A stretch of 38,384 nucleotides of DNA from Mycolicibacterium septicum DSM 44393. GTDB taxonomy: Bacteria > Actinomycetota > Actinomycetes > Mycobacteriales > Mycobacteriaceae. The position numbers and the translations under genes are program-made. Of the stretch, positions 32,489 to 38,384 are shown piece by piece (position 1 is the stretch's first letter; each line of letters opens with the position of its first letter). The stretch lies in contig NZ_HG322951.1 of NCBI RefSeq assembly GCF_000455325.1, forward strand, positions 2,390,459 to 2,428,842, given 5' to 3'. The notes beneath the pieces were generated by a model. It was not told the DNA's origin. It saw nothing but the letters and a program-made list of their open reading frames with translations, and did no database searches.

Positions 32489-33643
32489 GTGGTCACCAAG
32501 CATGGGGCGCGAGATCGGTCCAATCCGATGACATTCGAGGTTGAGCGGCACGTGCTCCGCGTCGCGCAGTGGACGACGGGCAACGTAGCTGCGGAGGTTG
32601 TGCGCGCCCTGACGAGCCGACCGGATATCGCCGTGGTCGGCGTATACACCCGTTCGCCGGAAAAGGCCGGGGTAGGCCTGGGCACGCTGTGCGGCCTGGG
32701 CAGGGAGCTTGGCATCCGAGCTACCATCGATGCGGATGCCTTACTCGAATCGCGGCCTGACTGCGTTGTGTATACGCCCTTGTACTTCAACCTTGCTGAG
32801 GTGCAACGCATACTACGAGCCGGTGTCAATGTCGTCACCAGCGCGGAATTCATGACAGGTGTCAATCTGTCCAGCGATGACCGTGCAGCGCTCAATTCTG
32901 CTGCACTCGCCGGTGGTTCGAGCATTTTTGGCAGCGGAATGAATCCGGGATTCGTGCAGCTTGCCGCAGCGATCGCCAGCGGTGTCTCGACGAACGTGCG
33001 CAGAGCATCAGTATTCGAGTCGGTTGACGTCTCAGAGTTCATCGGAGATGCCAACTTCGCGAGGGTCGGCTGGGGTCGGCGCAGGGACGACCCGGGCCAT
33101 GTGGAGGACGTACGCGCCGGGACGGCCGTGTTCGCCGAAGCGGTCGACGTGTTGGCTCGCATGCTACGCGTTGAGCTCGACGAGATTTCCTGTTCGGTTG
33201 AGTTCGCGCACGCGACACAGGAGGCCGTCGCCGACGGCGTCCTGATTCGCGACGGCCATGTCGGGGGTATCGAGGTCAGATGGAGCGGACACCAGGCTGG
33301 CCAGGAGGTGGTTTGTGTCCAGCAGCGATGGGCCGCCACCCCGCTGCTGGAGCCAGCGTGGCACATCGAACACGGCTACCTCGTCGATATTTCCGGTGAC
33401 CCGAACGTGCGCATGAAGATCGACCTGCTGCCCACCGATGCAGATCTCGCCGATTGGTCACCGCAACGCATGCGCAACATTGGCTTACGGATCACCGCCG
33501 CACCATTGGTGAACGCCATTCCGGCGGTGTGCGCGGCGCCGCCCGGCATCGTCACCTACGCTGAACTTCCCGCGATTGCAGCGCTTCTCGTACCCGAGTC
33601 CGAAGCAGGTCACAGACGGCGCACCGACGAGGTGATCGCATGA
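32489..33643 (+). CDS. DapB-like NAD(P)-dependent oxidoreductase, paralogue 4
   Basis: A 384-residue member of the group and the most divergent of the four: VAQWTTGNVAAEVVRAL (Rossmann), PDIAVVGVYTRSPEKAG, CGLGRELGI, ARAGVNVV-like RAGVNVVTSAEF, SGMNPGFVQLAAAI, and the end PLVNAIPAVCAAPPGI. GTG 32489 is 3 bp after the P450 stop with AGGTGA upstream; ATG 32528 is an alternative. Its stop overlaps the ATG of the molybdenum enzyme by 4 bp (ATGA, 33640-33643), so P450, this protein and that enzyme form one translational unit. Confidence 0.8.
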   Translation: MVTKHGARDRSNPMTFEVERHVLRVAQWTTGNVAAEVVRALTSRPDIAVVGVYTRSPEKAGVGLGTLCGLGRELGIRATIDADALLESRPDCVVYTPLYFNLAEVQRILRAGVNVVTSAEFMTGVNLSSDDRAALNSAALAGGSSIFGSGMNPGFVQLAAAIASGVSTNVRRASVFESVDVSEFIGDANFARVGWGRRRDDPGHVEDVRAGTAVFAEAVDVLARMLRVELDEISCSVEFAHATQEAVADGVLIRDGHVGGIEVRWSGHQAGQEVVCVQQRWAATPLLEPAWHIEHGYLVDISGDPNVRMKIDLLPTDADLADWSPQRMRNIGLRITAAPLVNAIPAVCAAPPGIVTYAELPAIAALLVPESEAGHRRRTDEVIA

Positions 33644-35643
33644 TCCGAAAGTCCTTCTGCCGAATCTGCACATCCGCATGTGGAGTGCTCGTCGAGGTCG
33701 ACGACGAAGAGCGTGTGCTCAGCGTCCGCGGCGACGCCGATAACCTACTCTCGCACGGCTACACCTGCTCCAAGGGCCGGGCCATGGGACACGGCCACCA
33801 CCGCGAGGACCGGCTGCTGTATCCGAAGATGCGCAACGGCGATGCAATGGAGCGGGTTTCGTGGGATGAAGCGCTTGACGACGTCGCTGCCAAGCTGCGC
33901 GCGATCATCGACAAGTCCGGACCGGACGCCGTCGGCATCTTCCTCGGCGGCGGCGGGTACCTCGACAGTGCCGCCTACGCGACCGCGCAGATGATGCGCA
34001 AGGCACTTCGCACTCGCTCCTACTACAGCGACATGACGATCGACACCGTATCCAAGATTCTCGTGGGCGAGATGATCGGCGGCTTTGCCGCCTTGCCGCG
34101 TCCGGACTTCGGCCGCTGCCGGATGACGATCTACGTCGGCACCAATCCCCTTGTCTCACACGGACACACCGCGATGCTGAGCAGCCCGGCCGTGCGGATG
34201 CGGGAGTTCACCACTGAGGGGCAGGTGTGGGTGCTCGACCCGCGCCGCTCGGAGACCGCGGTCAAGGCGACGCGACACCTGCAGACCAGGCCGGGGACCG
34301 ACTACGCGGTGCTGGCCTACCTGGTGCGCGAGCTGCTGCGCGACGGCGCCGATCGCGAATACCTCGACCGGCACGCGCAGGACGTCGAGGCGCTGGCAGA
34401 GGCCGTCGAGGGCTTTACGTGCGCCCGGGCGGCGGCGATCAGCGGCATCGCGACCGAGGTCCTGGAAGAGTTCTCGGCCGCAGTACGGCGCGCCGGCAGG
34501 GTCAGCGTCGAGTCGGGCACCGGCGTGTCAATGTCGCCTGCGGCCAACGTGACCGCGTGGATGACCTGGGCGCTGATGATCGTCACCGGGTCGCTCGACC
34601 GCGAGGGCGGCGCCTGGTCGAATCCCGGCATGCTCACCCAGCTCGACAACCGCCGCATCCCGACTGCGCCGGAGGAGGGGTTCCGCGGGCCCGGGCCCGC
34701 GAGCCGTCCCGACCTGCGCTCGGTCGCAGGCGAATACCCCTGCGCGGCAATGCCGGACGAGATCGAGAGTGGCAACCTGCGCGCGCTGATCAACCTCAGC
34801 GGCAACCTGATCACCTGCATGCCGGGAACCGAGCGGATCACCGCCGCGCTGCGACAACTCGAGGTCCTGCTCACGGTCGAGATCGCCGACAACGCGACGA
34901 CGGCGCTGTCCACTCACGTGTTGCCCGCCAAGGATCAGCTGGAACGTCCCGACGTGTCGCTGGGTACAGACTTTTCGTTCCCCGAGCTCGGTGCGCAGTT
35001 CACCCCCGCGGTGGTAGCGCCGCGAGGTGACGTCCGGTCCTACTGGTGGATCCTGACCCAAATCGGAAAGCGGATGAGTCTGGACTTCTTCCCCGGAGTG
35101 AACCCAGACACCGTCACCGACGACGACGTGGTGGCTCTACTCGCGCTGGGCGCGCGGACGCCCATCGACACCAGCGGCGAAGCGAACTACACCGTGGCGG
35201 CGGACCGGGCATTCGGCTGGCTGCAGTCACGGGCCGACGAGTTCGGGGGCTGGCGGCTGGCGCCAGGCCCGCTTGTAGCTCAGCTTGCCGAGCTGGCCCC
35301 CGGACCCGACCTCGTGCTCATCTCGCGACGGCAGAAGAACCAACTCAATTCCCGCAAATCGGCCGACCATGGCACCACCGGTATATACGTCAATCCCGAC
35401 GACGCCGCCAAACGCGGTCTGAACGATGGGGACATCGCGGTCGTCCGAAGCAGGCACGGTGAACTCACGGGCTCCGTGACGATCGATCCCACGCTTGTAT
35501 CCGGCGCCCTTTCGGTGCCGCACGGCTTTGAGGGCAGCTGCAACGTCAACCAGCTGACCAGCGCCGACGACATCGACCCGATCACCGGGATGCCCATCTT
35601 CTCCAACCTGCCCGTGGAGCTCGCTAGAGCGGGCAACCCCTAG
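33640..35643 (+). CDS. Molybdopterin (bis-MGD) oxidoreductase with 4Fe-4S cluster
   Basis: A 667-residue DMSO-reductase-superfamily enzyme. The N-terminal 4Fe-4S site is CRICTSACG (Cys 7, 10, 14) with the fourth cysteine in YTCSKGRA (about 43). Domains II/III include VGIFLGGGGYLDS, IYVGTNPLVSHGH, VWVLDPRRSETA and RPGTDYAVLAYL; the C-terminal cofactor-binding barrel includes SRRQKNQLNSRK, VNPDDAAKRGLNDGD and PHGFEGSCNVNQLTS. There is no twin-arginine signal, so it is cytoplasmic. Substrate is unknown: formate dehydrogenase-like, hydroxylase or reductase activities all occur in the family. Coupling to a DapB-like gene and to CYP142 suggests a redox step in the same pathway. Confidence 0.88.
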   Translation: MIRKSFCRICTSACGVLVEVDDEERVLSVRGDADNLLSHGYTCSKGRAMGHGHHREDRLLYPKMRNGDAMERVSWDEALDDVAAKLRAIIDKSGPDAVGIFLGGGGYLDSAAYATAQMMRKALRTRSYYSDMTIDTVSKILVGEMIGGFAALPRPDFGRCRMTIYVGTNPLVSHGHTAMLSSPAVRMREFTTEGQVWVLDPRRSETAVKATRHLQTRPGTDYAVLAYLVRELLRDGADREYLDRHAQDVEALAEAVEGFTCARAAAISGIATEVLEEFSAAVRRAGRVSVESGTGVSMSPAANVTAWMTWALMIVTGSLDREGGAWSNPGMLTQLDNRRIPTAPEEGFRGPGPASRPDLRSVAGEYPCAAMPDEIESGNLRALINLSGNLITCMPGTERITAALRQLEVLLTVEIADNATTALSTHVLPAKDQLERPDVSLGTDFSFPELGAQFTPAVVAPRGDVRSYWWILTQIGKRMSLDFFPGVNPDTVTDDDVVALLALGARTPIDTSGEANYTVAADRAFGWLQSRADEFGGWRLAPGPLVAQLAELAPGPDLVLISRRQKNQLNSRKSADHGTTGIYVNPDDAAKRGLNDGDIAVVRSRHGELTGSVTIDPTLVSGALSVPHGFEGSCNVNQLTSADDIDPITGMPIFSNLPVELARAGNP

Positions 35644-35784
35644 AGGTAGCGAGCGGCCTCATACCGCCGAGTCGGCGAGACGATTCGGGGCGAACTTCAC
35701 CCACGGTCGACCGGGCTGAACCTGGCCGACCTCCTGGAGGCTCCCGCTCACAAGATCACGTCCCCGGCTCTCTCCAACCAAGAC

Positions 35785-35803
35785 GCCGGTCGATGAAACC
35801 GGC
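35785..35803 (+). terminator. Hairpin after the molybdenum enzyme gene
   Basis: GCCGGT and ACCGGC (6-bp arms, 7-nt loop) lie 142 bp past the stop, with no T-tract. It may be a terminator; the 35644-35888 gap holds nothing else I recognise. Confidence 0.25.
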
Positions 35804-35888
35804 TGTGACGGCGCTCAACTAAGACAGTGCAGCTGAGCATCAATCCGTCAATCAGAGTTGACAGCGCGATACACTGGCCGCTCGTTGT

Positions 35889-35896
35889 AAGTCAAA
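35889..35896. repeat. IS256 target-site duplication, left copy
   Basis: AAGTCAAA, identical to 37274-37281 immediately outside the other end of the element. Confidence 0.9.
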
Positions 35897-37273
35897 GGGG
35901 CTGTCAGATTAACGGTGGATCCGACCTTGGCATCTGTTAGTTGCCGGTCGGGGTGATCCGGCCTTCGAAGGTGATCGCGAACGCATTGAGCGCTGGCTTC
36001 CACCTCATTGCCCATCGTGCCTTACCGCGGCCGGTGGGGTCTAGGGAGCGGGTCACGAGGTAGAGACACTTCATCGCGGCCTGCTCGGTCGGGAAGTGCC
36101 CGCGGGCGCGAATCGCTCTGCGGTAACGGGCATTGAGGGATTCGACGGCGTTGGTCGAGCAGATGACGCGTCGGATCTCGACGTCGTAGTCCAGGAACGG
36201 CACGAACTCGCTCCAGGCGTTCTCCCACAATCGGATGATCGCCGGGTACCGGGCACCCCACGTCGCGGTGAACTCGGTGAAGCGTTCCTTGGCCGCGGCC
36301 TCCGACGCCGCGGTGTAGACCGGGCGGAAGTCCTTGGCGATCTGGTCCCAGTACTTCCGCGACGCGTATCGAAACGTGTTGCGCAGCAGATGAATAACAC
36401 ATGTCTGGACGATGGCACGGTCCCACACCGTGGTGATCGCTTCGGGCAGCCCCTTCAGGCCGTCGCACACCACGATGCACACGTCACCTGTGCCGCGGTT
36501 CTTGATCTCGGTGAGCACCGCCAGCCAGAACTTGGCGCCCTCACCACCGTCGCCGGCCCACAAACCGAGGATGTCGCGTTCCCCGCCGCAGGTGACTCCG
36601 ATGGCCACGTAGACCGGCCGGTTGGTGACCTGGCCGTCGCGGACCTTGACGTTGATGGCGTCGATGAACACCACCGGATACACCGCCTCCAACGGACGGT
36701 TGCACCACTCGGCCATCTCCTCGATCACCTTGTCGGTGATCCGGCTGATGGTGTCCTTGGACACCGTGGCGCCGTAGACGTCGGCGAAGTGCGCCGACAC
36801 TTCCCCGGTGGTCAATCCCTTGGCCGTCAAGGACAAGACGATCTCATCGATACCGGTCAGGCGACGTTGGCGTTTCTTGACGATCTGCGGCTCGAACGAG
36901 GAATTCACATCCCGCGGCACGTCGATGTCGACCGGGCCGATCTCGGTGAACACCGTCTTGGATCGCATCCCGTTACGGGAGTTGCCGCTGCCCCGCCCGG
37001 TGGGATCATGCCGGTCATAACCCAGATGTTCGGTCATCTCGGCATCCAACGCGGTCTCCAGCACGTTCTTCGTCAACTGGTTGAGCAGCCCGTTCGGGCC
37101 GACCAGCTCGACGCCTTGCTCCTTGGCCTGCGCCAACAATTGTTCGGCAAGCTGCCGTTGATCCAGTTCAGTCGCCACGGGATCGAGTGTTTCTGACATT
37201 GGTGATCCTTCCCGCCAAGCTCACGCTCGGCGTGTCACACCAAGATCAGATCCACCGTTTCTCTGACAGTCCC
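35897..37273 (-). mobile_element. Complete IS256-family insertion sequence
   Basis: A 1377-bp element. Terminal inverted repeats of about 34 bp lie at 35897-35930 (starting GGGGCTGTCAG) and 37240-37273 (reverse complement starting GGGACTGTCAG), sharing AACGGTGGATC. An 8-bp target duplication AAGTCAAA flanks it exactly (35889-35896 and 37274-37281). The intact transposase and target duplication point to a recent, possibly active, insertion. Confidence 0.95.
35937..37199 (-). CDS. IS256-family (Mutator-type) transposase
   Basis: A 420-residue DDE transposase of the mutator type. N-terminal motifs are TEHLGYDRHDP and RNGMRSKTV. Catalytic residues can be placed at VVFIDAINVKVRDG (first Asp), VVCDGLKGLPEAI (second Asp) and STNAVESLNARYRRA (Glu). 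C-terminal CVIHLLRNTFRYAS is also typical. Full length and uninterrupted; it fills the element between its inverted repeats. Confidence 0.95.
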   Translation of the reverse strand: MSETLDPVATELDQRQLAEQLLAQAKEQGVELVGPNGLLNQLTKNVLETALDAEMTEHLGYDRHDPTGRGSGNSRNGMRSKTVFTEIGPVDIDVPRDVNSSFEPQIVKKRQRRLTGIDEIVLSLTAKGLTTGEVSAHFADVYGATVSKDTISRITDKVIEEMAEWCNRPLEAVYPVVFIDAINVKVRDGQVTNRPVYVAIGVTCGGERDILGLWAGDGGEGAKFWLAVLTEIKNRGTGDVCIVVCDGLKGLPEAITTVWDRAIVQTCVIHLLRNTFRYASRKYWDQIAKDFRPVYTAASEAAAKERFTEFTATWGARYPAIIRLWENAWSEFVPFLDYDVEIRRVICSTNAVESLNARYRRAIRARGHFPTEQAAMKCLYLVTRSLDPTGRGKARWAMRWKPALNAFAITFEGRITPTGN

Positions 37274-37281
37274 AAGTCAAA
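37274..37281. repeat. IS256 target-site duplication, right copy
   Basis: AAGTCAAA, identical to 35889-35896. Confidence 0.9.
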
Positions 37282-37321
37282 CGACCAGCCAAGATCAGAC
37301 AGAATCCGTGGGACGGTCTGT

Positions 37322-37741
37322 TCAGGTGAACCCGTTGCGTCCCGCGAGTTTCCGTGGCATCGAAACAACGACGTTGGCTCCGGAGGTTTCGTGCGTGAGT
37401 TCGGTGATCACCGCTGACAGCGTCCTTATCTTGCTTTGCAGGTGAGCATTCTCGTTGGTCAGTTCCTGGTTGTGCTCACGGGCCTGTGCAAGTTGTCGTT
37501 GCAGCGCTTCGACATTCGGGGGAACGGGTCCGCACCCGACCGTCGCCTTGAACTCGTTGAGCAGATCGCCGTGATGTTCATAGAGTCTCTGCCGCGATAC
37601 TCCCGATTCGGCTGCCAAGGCCACCACGGTACGCGCGCCGTTGCTCTGCTCGGCTTTGTCGTCTCGGAGGCGGCTCATCGCGGCCAGCACCAGCTGGCGT
37701 TCTCCATCGTTGCGTGCGGCAGCATCACCCATGAGGGTCAT
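37322..37741 (-). CDS. DUF6262/TnpC-like protein of a Tn554-type recombinase module
   Basis: A 139-residue protein. An N-terminal helix-turn-helix-like stretch (LVLAAMSRLRDDK, then VVALAAESGVSRQRLYEHHGDL) is followed by a coiled coil (VEALQRQLAQAREHNQELTN, continuing through ENAHLQSKIRTL). This is the layout of TnpC/DUF6262 proteins encoded after paired tyrosine recombinases. ATG 37741 overlaps the stop of the recombinase gene by 4 bp. It would assist the recombinases in excision/integration. Its stop is 40 bp from the IS256 target duplication, so the IS landed at the edge of this module. Confidence 0.72.
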   Translation of the reverse strand: MTLMGDAAARNDGERQLVLAAMSRLRDDKAEQSNGARTVVALAAESGVSRQRLYEHHGDLLNEFKATVGCGPVPPNVEALQRQLAQAREHNQELTNENAHLQSKIRTLSAVITELTHETSGANVVVSMPRKLAGRNGFT

Positions 37742-38384
37742 TCGTCGTCCTCGTCCTGCTGGGGGTTTGTCGTCGGTCGGCTGGATTCGTGCTCTGCGAG
37801 GGCCTTTCGGTGCTCGATCAGGCGAACCTGAACTCGCTGCCGCAGCGGTTCGGGAAGTTCGAGAGTCGCCAGATCGCGTTGGAGTGCTTCGACATGCTGA
37901 CGAAGGTTGGCGGCGTCGCGGTCGGTGCGGGCGGCGTTGACGCAGCCAAGTCGGCACCGACTCCAGAACGGTTCAACAGAGCTGTTGTCGGTAGGTTCCA
38001 GGCAGGCTGCGGTGGCGCGCCGGAACACGCACGTCACGACCGCGCCGTGGTGGATCTGCACGTCGGGGTTCGACAGTGCATTGTTGATCTGACTCTTGGT
38101 GGTCACTGTCAAACCCGCGAACGTGCTTGCCCGAGCAACGCGGGCCCGGTACTCATCGGCAGCCGGACCGGAGACGTGCTCGCCGCGCTCGAGTCGATGG
38201 TTGTCGTCGTGGATGATCTCGGCACGGTGGAGGAATTGTTCGAAGGTGATGTCGTCGAGGAATCCTGCATCAGCTCCGCCGGCATAACCTTGGATCATTT
38301 GTGTGTGCAGGTGGCCGTATTGCGTTGCGCCGGCGATGGTTCCGCCGGGCCGCCGGACGATGTGCCATGCCAGTGTGCGTCGCA
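37738..38384 (-). CDS. Tyrosine recombinase (TnpB-like integrase), C-terminal part
   Basis: The gene runs off the right edge of the window; 215 codons are visible. The first visible residues carry the end of the tyrosine-recombinase catalytic domain: RRTLAWHIVRRPGGTIAG, then QYGHLHTQMIQGYAG with the GH motif and the probable nucleophile Tyr. A C-terminal extension with cysteines (TCVFRRATAAC, SRCRLGC) and a basic helix (EPLRQRVQVRLIEHRKALAE) matches TnpB-like recombinases of Tn554-type elements rather than phage integrases. It is coupled by a 4-bp overlap to the TnpC-like gene. A second recombinase gene is expected just outside the window. Confidence 0.75.
   Translation of the reverse strand, partial: RRTLAWHIVRRPGGTIAGATQYGHLHTQMIQGYAGGADAGFLDDITFEQFLHRAEIIHDDNHRLERGEHVSGPAADEYRARVARASTFAGLTVTTKSQINNALSNPDVQIHHGAVVTCVFRRATAACLEPTDNSSVEPFWSRCRLGCVNAARTDRDAANLRQHVEALQRDLATLELPEPLRQRVQVRLIEHRKALAEHESSRPTTNPQQDEDDE

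Noticed and set aside
31825..33366. 513-codon minus-strand ORF opposite CYP142 and the fourth DapB-like gene
   Set aside because: Ser/Arg-rich antisense of two well-supported genes.
36096..37196. 366-codon plus-strand ORF across the IS256 element
   Set aside because: Antisense of the transposase, whose catalytic motifs, length and inverted repeats leave no doubt about the coding strand.
1..38384. CRISPR arrays, rRNA or tRNA genes
   Set aside because: No regularly spaced 25-40 bp repeats with spacers and no tRNA-like or rRNA-like sequence was recognised; the CTAGTTG array has too short a period for CRISPR.

Overview
The window reads as DNA of a high-GC environmental actinomycete, almost certainly a Mycobacterium (Mycolicibacterium-type). 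The reasons are a cytochrome P450 that closely matches the mycobacterial CYP142 family, FadE5- and DesA3-type lipid enzymes, secretory-type lipases, a protein with the DUF5632/DUF5631-type C-terminus found in mycobacterial type VII secretion-linked proteins, and many GTG starts and ATGA/TGATG start-stop overlaps. I see no rRNA, tRNA or CRISPR array.

Layout. (1) 1-12.7 kb is plasmid or integrative-element backbone. It holds a winged-helix replication-type protein, an 11-bp-period CTAGTTG repeat array, a small ribbon-helix-helix (ParB-like) protein, and a tightly coupled three-gene operon (membrane-anchored protein, a 809-aa type VII secretion-like protein, and a protein of a family that also has a copy at 1.4 kb). 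A 4.6-kb MobF relaxase/helicase gene converges on that operon, and about 1.2 kb of degenerate DNA follows. (2) 12.8-14.3 kb carries a solitary SIR2-domain protein, a plausible anti-phage NADase. (3) 14.3-24.7 kb is a decaying lipid-metabolism region. Intact genes (PucR regulator, FadE5-like acyl-CoA dehydrogenase, lipase, DesA3-like desaturase) sit among at least seven broken genes, including two places where two genes that lost their 5' ends meet head to head. An exact 25-bp repeat occurs near both edges of this region. (4) 25-35.6 kb is a well-kept catabolic cluster: two TetR regulators, four DapB-like NAD(P)-dependent oxidoreductases, an SDR, a VOC-fold protein, CYP142 and a bis-MGD molybdenum oxidoreductase. 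(5) 35.9-38.4 kb is mobile: a complete IS256-family element with inverted repeats and an 8-bp target duplication, next to the end of a Tn554-like tyrosine-recombinase module that runs off the window.

How it fits together. The first part looks like a transfer and maintenance module in which a MobF relaxase may work with a type VII secretion-like partner, as in mycobacterial conjugative plasmids. The catabolic cluster looks like an inducible pathway for a steroid or other aliphatic/alicyclic substrate. CYP142 would hydroxylate a terminal methyl group, and the DapB-like proteins, SDR and molybdenum enzyme would do redox steps that cannot be named from sequence. Two perfect GTCAAC-N3-GTTGAC palindromes between a TetR gene and a DapB-like gene are the best regulatory site. 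The mix of plasmid functions, broken genes and mobile elements suggests a large accessory replicon or genomic island; the window alone does not show which.
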